Shown piece by piece: positions 56,426 through 64,000 of a DNA stretch of 64,000 nucleotides. The stretch is from Paraburkholderia domus. GTDB taxonomy: Bacteria > Pseudomonadota > Gammaproteobacteria > Burkholderiales > Burkholderiaceae. The stretch lies in assembly GCF_905220705.1 (NCBI RefSeq), contig NZ_CAJNAT010000005.1:248001-312000 (forward strand). The letters run 5' to 3'. Numbering within the stretch: position 1 is the stretch's first letter; the number at the start of each line of letters is the position of its first letter. A program made the position numbers and the translations under genes. The notes under the pieces were generated by a model. It was not told the origin of the DNA and did no database searches. It saw only the letters and a list, made by a program, of their open reading frames with translations.

Positions 56426-56890
56426 CGGTCGTTTCCAGATTCGTCCTGCTGCGGTGTGGATGCAATTTACATGCGATCACAGCGCTCATTGGGCTTCCAG
56501 AGCCGGATACCGCGCGATGCGTAAAGCGAGGGCGCGTACTGGTCAATGTAGTGCAAAGATCGTCACGCCGCTGGCCAGTAGCGGGTGATTTGACGCCAGA
56601 CGGCGCTCACCCGGGGCTGGCCAGAACTATTCGCAAGACGCAGCAAACGTTGTGCCAGTGCGTTCTGGACGGAAGCGGAAAGGTGGGAAAGCGCGCGCCC
56701 AAGGGGCGGCGCGACGAATGGTCTGAAGAGCGGCAGGCGCGGTGGCGGAGCGCCCACGTGTAAAACGGACGGGCGTCGCCTGGGTTTTACACGGAGTGAA
56801 GCGAGACGTGTGTCGGGGCCGCAAAAGGCGAAGCGGCGGCCGGCGGGGCAAGCATTGCGAGGGAAAAGACTGTCAGTGAAGAAGGGCGGG
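56426..56890. other. Upstream region of the glgE cluster
   Basis: About 465 bases between glgE and the DUF1345 gene, both on the minus strand. No convincing gene: a minus-strand frame at 56563-56904 is Arg/Pro-rich and lacks family features. It contains a perfect 10-bp inverted repeat (56757-56766 with 56784-56793). Promoters for glgE should lie here but none could be picked with confidence. Confidence 0.5.
56757..56793. repeat. 10-bp inverted repeat after the DUF1345 gene
   Basis: CGTGTAAAAC (56757-56766) and GTTTTACACG (56784-56793) are perfect inverted copies around 17 bases. The AT-rich arms could form a hairpin ending the DUF1345 transcript or an operator for the glgE cluster. Confidence 0.5.
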
Positions 56891-57553
56891 TCAAGAGCCG
56901 ACAAGGCCCGCTGCTATGTTCACGCACAAGCCGAGCACGGCGACGTTGAAGTAGAACGACAGAATCGATTGAGCGAGCGCGGCGCGGCGAATCGTGCGGG
57001 AGCGCAGTACGACGTCCGAGGTTTGCGAGGCTACGGCGATGGTGAACGAGAAGTACAGGAAGTCCCAGTAGTCCGGCTGAAGCTTGTGGTCGGGAAACAG
57101 CAGGGCGGTCTCCGTTGCATCCGCGTCGTAGTAAATCCGCGCATAGTGCGACGTGAAAATGGTCGGGATCATGAACCATGCGCCGATCATCGTCAGGCCG
57201 GTCAACACGTAGTGCCACGCAGTCGAGGCGCCGGCCGTGCCCTTCGCGGAGGCCAGTTCGAGCACGATCGCGGCAATGCTGGCGATCGTCGCGACGCAGA
57301 TGACGAACAGCACCACACCGGCGTTTTCATCGTCGCGTCGAGCAGATTCACGGACCCGGCCTTCGTCCGCGAAGGCCATGTGAATCCAGATCAGCACGAG
57401 ATAGGTCCATACGGCGGCGTCCCAGCCGACCAACCCGCGCACCATGGGGCGTGTGTGTCCGGGGAGCACCAGCGCGGCTACGACACCGACGGCGAGGCCG
57501 ATCAGCATGCGTGGTCGATTGCGGAGAACCTGCGGAAAATAATTTTTGAGCAT
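56891..57553 (-). CDS. DUF1345 inner-membrane protein
   Basis: A 220-aa protein with about five to six membrane helices. The C-terminal segment with [21 protein letters not shown] is the conserved DUF1345 signature. Function is not known. It is divergent from the sugar dehydrogenase operon across 365 bases. Confidence 0.87.
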   Translation of the reverse strand: MLKNYFPQVLRNRPRMLIGLAVGVVAALVLPGHTRPMVRGLVGWDAAVWTYLVLIWIHMAFADEGRVRESARRDDENAGVVLFVICVATIASIAAIVLELASAKGTAGASTAWHYVLTGLTMIGAWFMIPTIFTSHYARIYYDADATETALLFPDHKLQPDYWDFLYFSFTIAVASQTSDVVLRSRTIRRAALAQSILSFYFNVAVLGLCVNIAAGLVGS

Positions 57554-57918
57554 GGAGTCAAGGGTGAAGGGCCGTCTGTGTCGCGGATTCTACTCGCGCT
57601 TCAGGTGCCATTTGTCGAATGGGCGAATCACAAGCTATAGTCTTTCGCAGAGGCCTTGCGTGCCACTTTCAGTTGAAAGGCGATTGGCAGGTGGCGCGCA
57701 TTTGGCCTTGCGCGCCGCGGAGTGACGCTGTTTCACAAGGTTGTCATCAGCACAACGTAATGCGGTTCGCATCGGCATCATGCAGCCACACAAGACCGCT
57801 TAAGCGGCGCCAGACCAGGTTTGGGGTAGAGAATCAACGTAACGCGCGGGCGGTATCACATCACGGCCGCGTTGCCCGTTGAGAATGACTCACGATCGAC
57901 TCACCATCTGGAGCCCCC
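57554..57918. other. Divergent intergenic region before the sugar dehydrogenase operon
   Basis: About 365 bases between divergent genes, so promoters for both should lie here. CTATAGTCT near 57636-57644 is a possible -10 region. A GGAG (57910-57913) serves the first dehydrogenase gene. No gene or strong repeat was seen. Confidence 0.5.
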
Positions 57919-58566
57919 ATGACAGATGTTCCTGAGAATAAAGATGCGCACCACGAAGTGACGCATTCGGCTGGGTTTTCATCGTCAACGTCGTCTTCGC
58001 TGCGGTTTTCGCAGTCGCCTTCGCTTCGAGTCTCGCGTTCGTTTTCGTTTTCGGCCTCGCGCAGAGCATGGGTGCTGGGCGCGTGCGCCACCGCCGCCGC
58101 GCTTGCGTTTGCCAGCGCGGGCCGCTCGCTCTCGTGGATCGCCCCGGCGTTCGCCGATGCGCCCGCCGGCGGCGGACTGGACGCCTTCCTCGCGCTCTCG
58201 CAGCGTCTCACCGGCCACACGGGCTTCGACACCGTGCTCGGCAAGCGCGTCTATGACGCCCTTGCCAAATCCGACAGTCAGTTCTCCCAGAACATCGCCG
58301 CACTCAACACGTGGCTGCAAGCCCATGGCGGCGTGCCGTCCGATACTGTCACGCAGGCATTGCAGGCCGACCAGCCGGCGCTCGCGAAATCCGTGAGCGC
58401 GATCATGCGCGCGTGGTATCTCGGTCTCGTGGGCGACATGCCGCATGTGGACGTGGTCGCCTATGAAAAGGCGCTGATGTTCGAGCCGGTCAAGGACGTG
58501 CTGACGATTCCGTCCTATTGCCGCGATGTGCCGTTCTACTGGACGCAGAAGCCGGTGAGCGCCTGA
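57919..58566 (+). CDS. FAD sugar dehydrogenase small (gamma) subunit
   Basis: A 215-aa protein of the sorbitol/glucose dehydrogenase small-subunit family, needed for folding and export of the catalytic subunit. The twin-arginine-type signal is SASRRAWVLGACATAAALAFA. The conserved C-terminal segment VLTIPSYCRDVPFYWTQKP marks the family. The first about 45 residues are a Ser/Arg/Phe-rich low-complexity stretch before the signal, which is unusual; a later start is possible but no better codon was seen. It is followed after 117 bases by the catalytic subunit. Confidence 0.85.
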   Translation: MTDVPENKDAHHEVTHSAGFSSSTSSSLRFSQSPSLRVSRSFSFSASRRAWVLGACATAAALAFASAGRSLSWIAPAFADAPAGGGLDAFLALSQRLTGHTGFDTVLGKRVYDALAKSDSQFSQNIAALNTWLQAHGGVPSDTVTQALQADQPALAKSVSAIMRAWYLGLVGDMPHVDVVAYEKALMFEPVKDVLTIPSYCRDVPFYWTQKPVSA

Positions 58567-58683
58567 ACGACGTTGCTCTCGCGCGTGCCGCATCGGCGTA
58601 TCGCCTGATTGAGTCGTTCGACGAAACGCCGGCGTGCGAGAACAGCAAGCAACGATAAGCCAGTAGAAGAGAAGAGGGCAACA

Positions 58684-60285
58684 ATGGCAAACTCAAATTC
58701 CGCCGACATCGTCGTGGTCGGGTCGGGCGTGGCAGGTGGGCTGGTTGCACACCAGATGGCGCTGGCTGGCGCATCGGTGATTCTGCTCGAAGCCGGGCCG
58801 CGCATTCCGCGCTGGCAGATCGTCGAGAACTTCCGCAACTCGCCGGTCAAATCCGACTTCGCTACACCCTATCCGTCGACGCCATACGCGCCTCATCCCG
58901 AGTACGCACCCGCCAACAATTACCTGATCCAGAAGGGCGACTATCCGTACAACTCACAGTACGTACGGCTGGTCGGTGGCACGACGTGGCACTGGGCGGC
59001 CGCTGCGTGGCGGCTGTTGCCGTCGGACTTCCAGTTGCACAAGCTATATGGCGTGGGACGTGATTGGCCCTATCCGTATGAAACGCTGGAGCCTTGGTAT
59101 TTGGCGGCTGAAACGCAATTGGGCGTCTCCGGGCCGGACAGCACGATCGATCTCGGTTCGCCGCGCTCCAAGCCTTATCCGATGAGCGCGTTGCCGCTGT
59201 CGTATATGGATCAGCGCTTTAGCGACGTGCTCAACGCACAGGGCTTCAAGGTGGTGCCCGAGCCGGTCGCGCGTAACAGCCGTCCGTACGATGCGCGACC
59301 CACCTGCTGCGGCAACAACAACTGCATGCCGATCTGCCCGATCGCGGCGATGTACAACGGCGTGGTGCATGCGGAGAAGGCCGAACAGGCCGGCGCGAAG
59401 CTGATTCCCGAGGCGGTCGTGTACCGCGTCGAGGCGGACAACAAAGGGCTCATCACGGCAGTCCACTACAAGGACCCGAATGGCAACAGCACACGCGTGA
59501 CCGGCAAGCTGTTCGTGCTTGCCGCGAACGGCATCGAAACGCCGAAGCTGATGCTGATGTCGACCACCGATAAATTCCCGCACGGCGTTGGCAACAGCTC
59601 CGACCAGGTGGGCCGTAACCTGATGGACCATCCGGGCACGGGTGTCACCTTCCTCGCCAACGAACCGCTGTGGCCCGGACGCGGGCCGATGGAGATGACC
59701 TCGATCGTCAACTTCCGCGACGGCGCGTTCCGCTCCGACTACGCGGCGAAGAAGCTGCATCTGTCGAATGGTGTGCCGACCATGGGCGTGACCGCCGATC
59801 TGCTGAAAAAAGGCCTCACCGGCGCCGAGCTCGACCGGCAGATCCGCGACCGCGCCGCGCGCACGCTGAACATCAACAGCTTTCACGAGCATCTGGCGGA
59901 GCCGCAGAATCGCATAGTGCCTTCGGCAGATCATAAGGATGCGCTCGGCATTCCGCAGCCCGAGATTTACTACTCGATCAACGACTACGTGAAGAAGAGC
60001 GCGGCGAACACGCATGAACTGTATGCGCAGATCGCCTCGCTGTTCGGCGGCGCCGAGGTTTCGTTCGACGACACTTTCGCGCCGAACAATCACATCATGG
60101 GTACCACCATCATGGGCAGCGATCCAGGGGATTCGGTCGTCGACGCGGACTGCCGGACGCACGATCACTCGAATCTGTTCATCGCGAGCAGCGGCGTGAT
60201 GCCGACTGCTGCCTCCGTGAATTGCACGCTGACGATCGCAGCCTTGTCGCTGAAACTGGCCGACAAGCTCAAGCGTGAAATCTGA
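58684..60285 (+). CDS. GMC-family FAD sugar dehydrogenase catalytic (alpha) subunit
   Basis: A 533-aa oxidoreductase with the FAD loop VVVGSGVAGGLVAHQMA at the N-terminus and the GMC C-terminal motif around NHIMGTTIMG. Cysteines C208, C209, C214 and C218 in CCGNNNCMPICP match the [3Fe-4S] ligands known from Burkholderia cepacia FAD-glucose dehydrogenase. ATG 58684 gives MANSNSADIVVVG; an in-frame start 75 bases earlier is less likely. No own signal peptide: it is exported with the gamma subunit. Glucose is the likeliest substrate; gluconate or sorbitol cannot be excluded. Confidence 0.9.
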   Translation: MANSNSADIVVVGSGVAGGLVAHQMALAGASVILLEAGPRIPRWQIVENFRNSPVKSDFATPYPSTPYAPHPEYAPANNYLIQKGDYPYNSQYVRLVGGTTWHWAAAAWRLLPSDFQLHKLYGVGRDWPYPYETLEPWYLAAETQLGVSGPDSTIDLGSPRSKPYPMSALPLSYMDQRFSDVLNAQGFKVVPEPVARNSRPYDARPTCCGNNNCMPICPIAAMYNGVVHAEKAEQAGAKLIPEAVVYRVEADNKGLITAVHYKDPNGNSTRVTGKLFVLAANGIETPKLMLMSTTDKFPHGVGNSSDQVGRNLMDHPGTGVTFLANEPLWPGRGPMEMTSIVNFRDGAFRSDYAAKKLHLSNGVPTMGVTADLLKKGLTGAELDRQIRDRAARTLNINSFHEHLAEPQNRIVPSADHKDALGIPQPEIYYSINDYVKKSAANTHELYAQIASLFGGAEVSFDDTFAPNNHIMGTTIMGSDPGDSVVDADCRTHDHSNLFIASSGVMPTAASVNCTLTIAALSLKLADKLKREI

Positions 60286-60305
60286 GCCCTGAACGGAGAG
60301 CCACA

Positions 60306-61733
60306 ATGACGAAAAACACCTCTCGCGTGCAGCCGGCCGATGCGCTTGTTCATAGTACGCGTCGTCGCCGTTTCGGGGTGGCGACGCTGGCGGCCGTGTT
60401 TTCGCTGTCCGCGCTGTATGTCGCCTGGCACGAAGCGCATGGGCCTGGTGCGCGGCATAACGACGAGCTGCCGATCACGCAGGCCCACGCGGACGACGCC
60501 TCGCAACCGGCCGATGCCGCGGCCACGCCGACTGCGGTGGCCAGCAGCGATCTCGTGAAACGCGGTGAATACCTGGCGCGCGCCGGCGACTGCGTCGCGT
60601 GCCACACGGCCGACAAAACACGCCCGTTCGCGGGCGGCCTGCCGATCAACACGCCGTTCGGCACGATCGTGACGCCGAACATCACGCCCGATCCCGACAC
60701 CGGCATCGGCCAATGGAGCGACGCCGATTTTCTGCGCGCGATGCATGAAGGCGTCGGCAAGAGCGGCGAGCGGCTGTATCCGGCTTTCCCGTACGCGGAA
60801 TACACCAAGGTGACCGATCAGGACGTGCTGGCAATTCGCGCGTATCTGAACACGCTGACGCCGATCCACTACGCGCCGCCGAGCAATAGCCTGAAATTCC
60901 CCTTCAATCTGCGCTGGCTGATGGTGTTCTGGAACCTGTTCAATTTCGACGAAGGCCGCTTCGTCCCCGATCCGAAGCAGAGCGCCGAGTGGAATCGCGG
61001 CGCGTATCTGGTCCAAGGTCTCGCGCATTGCGAGGAATGCCATACGCCGCGTAATTTCACGCAGGGCTTGAAGACGAGTTCGCGCTTCTCCGGCGCGATC
61101 CAGGCAGGCTGGCATGCGTACAACATCACGCCGGACAAGAACAGCGGCGTGGGCAACTGGAGCGATGACGAACTGGCAGCGTATCTGTCGACCGGCGCAG
61201 CGCCGGGCCGCGCCAATGCGGCGGGCCCGATGGCCGAAGTGGTGACCGACAGCACGCAGTATCTGACGCACGAGGACATCGGCTCGATCGTCACGTACCT
61301 GCGCTCGGTGCCGCCGATCAACGGCGGAGAATCGCGTCCGCGTGACCAGTGGGGCAATCCCGCCGTCGACGACGTGACCGCGTTGCGCGGCACCACGATC
61401 AATGCGGTGAACGGTGCGCAACTGTTCATCGCCAATTGCGCGACGTGTCATAACTGGACCGGCCAGGGTGTCGGTGCAAGCGCGCCGGGTGCATATCCGT
61501 CGCTGATCCACAACTCGGCGGTCGGCGCGAGCGACGCCAATAATCTGGCGATGGTGATCCTGCACGGCGTCAGTCGTACGACGAAACAGGCTGATGTGCT
61601 GATGCCCGCGTTCAGCACCCAACTTACCGACGATCAAGTGGCCGCCATCACCAACTATGTGACCAAACAGTTCGGCAATCCGCAGTCCACCGTGACGGCG
61701 GATCAGGTCGCCAAATTGCGCGTACAGCAATAA
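60306..61733 (+). CDS. Three-haem cytochrome c (beta) subunit of the sugar dehydrogenase
   Basis: A 475-aa periplasmic cytochrome with an N-terminal membrane anchor or signal (VATLAAVFSLSALYVAW) and three haem sites, CVACH, CEECH and CATCH. It takes electrons from the catalytic subunit and passes them to the quinone pool. It starts 20 bases after the alpha gene and ends before a terminator, so the operon order is gamma-alpha-beta. Confidence 0.93.
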   Translation: MTKNTSRVQPADALVHSTRRRRFGVATLAAVFSLSALYVAWHEAHGPGARHNDELPITQAHADDASQPADAAATPTAVASSDLVKRGEYLARAGDCVACHTADKTRPFAGGLPINTPFGTIVTPNITPDPDTGIGQWSDADFLRAMHEGVGKSGERLYPAFPYAEYTKVTDQDVLAIRAYLNTLTPIHYAPPSNSLKFPFNLRWLMVFWNLFNFDEGRFVPDPKQSAEWNRGAYLVQGLAHCEECHTPRNFTQGLKTSSRFSGAIQAGWHAYNITPDKNSGVGNWSDDELAAYLSTGAAPGRANAAGPMAEVVTDSTQYLTHEDIGSIVTYLRSVPPINGGESRPRDQWGNPAVDDVTALRGTTINAVNGAQLFIANCATCHNWTGQGVGASAPGAYPSLIHNSAVGASDANNLAMVILHGVSRTTKQADVLMPAFSTQLTDDQVAAITNYVTKQFGNPQSTVTADQVAKLRVQQ

Positions 61734-61744
61734 CGACTGCGCTG

Positions 61745-61787
61745 ACGGCGCATTTACCGGTAAGTCCTGCCGGAAATGCGCCGTTTT
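61745..61787 (+). terminator. Terminator after the sugar dehydrogenase operon
   Basis: An 11-bp perfect outer stem (61745-61755 with 61774-61784) continues, after one bulged A, into a CCGG/CCGG inner stem. It is followed by TTTT. It lies 12 bases after the cytochrome stop. Confidence 0.88.
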
Positions 61788-61881
61788 CGCGTCATTTCTA
61801 CAGCATTTCCGCGAAGCGAGACGCCAGGAAAAGAGAGGGAACGCGCATACACACTTGCGGCTGCAGCACTATCATGAGCGG

Positions 61882-62619
61882 ATGGCTTCCGTCCTCATCA
61901 ATTCCGTTCAGCATCATCCGGCCAATCGGAGCGGCCGCGACTTTGTCGTGGGCGATTTGCATGGCTGCGTCGATGCGCTGCGCTATCTGCTGCGCGACAT
62001 CGCGTTCGATCCGGCGCGTGACCGGCTCTTTTCGGTCGGCGACCTGGTCGACCGCGGCGAACATTCCGAGCAGGCTTTGACCTTGCTCGAAAAGCCGTGG
62101 TTTTACGCGGTGCTCGGCAATCACGAAGACACCCTGTGTGCCGTCGCCGACGGGCGTATGCGGCGCCAGTGGTGGTATGGCATCGGCGGCACATGGGCGG
62201 AGAATTTGACCGACGAACGCTTGCAGCACTACGCCGAACAGCTGCGGACACTGCCGCTCGTACGCGTGGTGGGCAGCGGCAAGGAGCGCTTCAATATTCT
62301 GCATGCCGAATTCTTCGGCACGGACGCCGAACTCGACGCCGGGAATTTTTCCGCTGAAACGCGCCAGCAATTGCTGTGGGGGCGCGATCTGGCCTTGGGT
62401 AATGGCGACCCGCTGCGGCAGCGTGGCCTCTCGCTGACCTATTGCGGACATACGCCGATGCGCGATATTCACCAGATCGGCTCACAGATTTTCATCGACA
62501 CCGGCGCATTCGGGCCCGGTGGCAAGCTGACAATTGTGGCGCCTCAAGCATTGCGGCGCTGGTCGATCTCGGTTGAGGAGGCGCGGGAGAGCGGGGCGGC
62601 GGAGTTGGCCTTGCCTTGA
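61882..62619 (+). CDS. Serine/threonine-type metallophosphatase
   Basis: A 245-aa calcineurin-like phosphoesterase related to bacteriophage lambda and PrpA/PrpE phosphatases. Metal and catalytic motifs are GDLHGCVDAL, GDLVDRGEHS and GNHEDTL, with later His in ILHAEFF and CGHTPMRD. ATG 61882 was chosen over a TTG nine codons earlier. Substrate unknown; it may act on phosphoproteins or nucleotides. Confidence 0.88.
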   Translation: MASVLINSVQHHPANRSGRDFVVGDLHGCVDALRYLLRDIAFDPARDRLFSVGDLVDRGEHSEQALTLLEKPWFYAVLGNHEDTLCAVADGRMRRQWWYGIGGTWAENLTDERLQHYAEQLRTLPLVRVVGSGKERFNILHAEFFGTDAELDAGNFSAETRQQLLWGRDLALGNGDPLRQRGLSLTYCGHTPMRDIHQIGSQIFIDTGAFGPGGKLTIVAPQALRRWSISVEEARESGAAELALP

Positions 62620-62626
62620 TGGTTTC

Positions 62627-63328
62627 TTAGCCTACCTGATTGAGTTCGAACACCATATCGATGCTCGTGCCATTCCAGTTGTATTCCAGATACGCCGCGT
62701 GATGGCAATCGCGCAGCAGCGTCGTTCTGAACGCGGCGAGGCACTCGCCTTCGTCACCCCGCACCGACGGATACACGATGCCCGGCGCACCAGCCTCGCG
62801 CACGGCACGGCCGAGCGATTGTCCGGCGCCATAGTCGTCGGGTGACAGCACCGCGAGATCGAGCGAGACGTCGCCTCGGATATCGACCACGTTGCCTTGC
62901 GCCACAACGGTGTAGAGCCGCATCTGCTGCCGCATGGGCGGCTCGGCAGTCGCCTCCAGAAATTTCCCCGTGTGGTAGCGCGTCTCCGCGATCGCAGTGG
63001 CACGCGAGCGGGCGCAATAGAACACGCCATACGTGCCGTTGGAGAAGCGGCTGCCGAGCGGATTCAGGTGCGTCAACGCGGCCATGATCGGTCCGTATCC
63101 CGGGCCGAAACGGCGCTCGTCACGTGGCACGAGATCGAGCTCGCCGACTTCGGTTCGCAAGCGGTCGTTGGTCATCGCTTCGAGCGCGTAGAGGGCGTCG
63201 AAATCTTCCGGCGATGCAACCCGGTCGAACAGATTGACGGCCGGAAATCGCGTCGGAATCACGCGATACGCGGGCGACCAGTCGAGCGGCGCGGTGCGCC
63301 AGCGGTCCTGCCAATGCGGTTCTGTCAC
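62627..63328 (-). CDS. RES-domain toxin
   Basis: A 233-aa RES protein; RES toxins degrade NAD+ in several described systems. The conserved Arg, Glu and Ser positions are visible in YRVIPTRFPAVN, RSRATAIAETRYH and GIVYPSVRG. Its ATG overlaps the antitoxin stop by four bases (ATGA), the standard arrangement with the antitoxin first. Confidence 0.92.
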   Translation of the reverse strand: MTEPHWQDRWRTAPLDWSPAYRVIPTRFPAVNLFDRVASPEDFDALYALEAMTNDRLRTEVGELDLVPRDERRFGPGYGPIMAALTHLNPLGSRFSNGTYGVFYCARSRATAIAETRYHTGKFLEATAEPPMRQQMRLYTVVAQGNVVDIRGDVSLDLAVLSPDDYGAGQSLGRAVREAGAPGIVYPSVRGDEGECLAAFRTTLLRDCHHAAYLEYNWNGTSIDMVFELNQVG

Positions 63329-63762
63329 GCCCAGCCGCCTCGCATCGCGTCGAGATACTGGCGCACGGCTACGAGATCGCTGATATTGCCGGCCAGCATG
63401 CGGTCTAGCGCGCGGCGGCCGCCGAATGGTGGTGCGCTGTTGGGGCGTTTGATCCAGGTGTCGGCGGCGCTGGGCTGCGGCAGCAGGATTTGCAGCGCCT
63501 TATAGATGCCGAGCAGCAGCGAGAGGCGTTCCAGCGTGTCGCGCCCCAGACGTGCTGTCTCGGGTGCGGATTTCCATTTGAAGTAGGTGGAGCGGCCCGG
63601 CGAACCGAGCAATACGATCTGCTCTTCTGCGCCCAAATCCCAGTCTCGCGCGATGTTGAAGAACGCGCGCAGACCCGCCGCCGACATTTCCGTGAGCGTG
63701 GGCTCCGACACCGGCCGGCGGATCGGCGGTTCGGGCTGGGTGACGCGAGCAGCGTGAGCCAT
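63325..63762 (-). CDS. Xre/MbcA/ParS-type antitoxin
   Basis: A 145-aa antitoxin with an N-terminal helix-turn-helix-like part (AFFNIARDWDLGAEEQIVLLG) and a C-terminal MbcA/ParS toxin-binding domain (LDRMLAGNISDLVAVRQYLDAMRGG). It neutralises the RES toxin encoded right after it and probably represses the pair from the AT-rich sequence at 63775-63830. Confidence 0.9.
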   Translation of the reverse strand: MAHAARVTQPEPPIRRPVSEPTLTEMSAAGLRAFFNIARDWDLGAEEQIVLLGSPGRSTYFKWKSAPETARLGRDTLERLSLLLGIYKALQILLPQPSAADTWIKRPNSAPPFGGRRALDRMLAGNISDLVAVRQYLDAMRGGWA

Positions 63763-63774
63763 GAGTGGACAAGT

Positions 63775-63830
63775 CCTTATCTGTACTTGATATTGATATT
63801 AGTCTAAAAATGGATTTTTGCAAGAGAATA
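63775..63830 (-). promoter_or_regulatory. AT-rich promoter/operator region of the RES-Xre pair
   Basis: The sequence before the antitoxin start is strongly AT-rich and holds a direct repeat, TTGATAT-TGATATT (about 63787-63800). Autoregulation at such repeats is usual for this toxin-antitoxin class; the exact site is not defined. Confidence 0.45.
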
Positions 63831-63874
63831 TAATCCCGGCTCGTTATGAAGTCGAAGATCAGGAGAAGCAGGAG

Positions 63875-64000
63875 ATGTGGGTTCGAGCAGTAGCAACAGC
63901 AGTTGCAGTGTGGTGTGTGTCCGGTGCGGCAATGGCAGCGGGTTATGCGGAAGTGTGGAATCCGCCCGAATCGACCGGGCATACCGCGAAGCACGCAAAG
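63875..64000 (+). CDS. Secreted protein of unknown function (start only, cut by window edge)
   Basis: The first 42 codons of a gene. ATG 63875 has AGGAG 9 bases upstream (63861-63865). The peptide MWVRAVATAVAVWCVSGAAM followed by AAGYAEVWNPPES is a Sec signal peptide with a likely cut near AMA-AG, then a polar mature part. Too little is visible to name a family. Confidence 0.7.
   Translation, partial: MWVRAVATAVAVWCVSGAAMAAGYAEVWNPPESTGHTAKHAK

Noticed and set aside
56563..56904. A 113-codon minus-strand frame between glgE and the DUF1345 gene
   Set aside because: Arg/Pro/Ala-rich, no ribosome site or family feature, and overlaps the end of the DUF1345 gene; treated as non-coding.

Overview
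The window reads as a GC-rich betaproteobacterial chromosome segment, most likely Burkholderiaceae and probably Paraburkholderia. This is inferred from the gene order sdhAB-sdhE-gltA, leuC-entericidin-leuD-leuB-asd-fimV-truA-trpF-trpB-methyltransferase-trpA-accD-folC-dedD-cvpA-purF, and from an FAD sugar dehydrogenase operon of the Burkholderia type. No rRNA, tRNA, CRISPR array or intact insertion sequence was seen.

Layout. 1-3.3 kb: end of the succinate dehydrogenase operon and citrate synthase, closed by a strong terminator. 3.3-6.05 kb: a small AT-richer island with two secreted-protein genes; the second has the catalytic signature of a pertussis-toxin S1-type ADP-ribosyltransferase joined to a duplicated Cys-rich C-terminal region. 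6.1-8.6 kb: an AraC regulator divergent from a DUF1479 (YbiU) gene. 8.8-26.5 kb: core amino-acid, fatty-acid, folate and purine genes, with a small lipoprotein between leuC and leuD, a Thr-rich candidate leader peptide before asd, and a solitary DNA methyltransferase between trpB and trpA. 26.5-28 kb: metZ behind a SAM-II-like riboswitch and terminator.

28-31.7 kb: an accessory cluster on the minus strand. A 60-aa peptide with four GC(I/V)S motifs is followed by a 15-bp stem-loop, a PaaK-like adenylate-forming enzyme, a small protein with a DEIWH motif and an MFS exporter. It resembles an undescribed RiPP-type (modified peptide) system. 32-37.9 kb: AraC regulator, FKBP isomerase, a degenerate histidine kinase, a CNNM/HlyC membrane protein, a TauE/SafE transporter, a dipeptidase remnant, and a TetR/NTF2-like divergent pair around a palindromic operator.

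37.9-56.4 kb: a seven-gene minus-strand alpha-glucan/trehalose cluster (glgE, treS-maltokinase fusion, glgB, glgX, treZ, malQ, treY). It combines the TreS/Mak/GlgE route from trehalose to glucan with the TreY/TreZ route from glucan to trehalose. 56.9-64 kb: a DUF1345 membrane protein, a three-subunit FAD sugar dehydrogenase operon, a metallophosphatase, a RES/Xre toxin-antitoxin pair and the start of a secreted-protein gene cut by the window edge.

The most novel candidates are the pertussis-like toxin locus and the GC(I/V)S peptide cluster. The SAM-II-like element and the asd leader are the most interesting regulatory RNAs.
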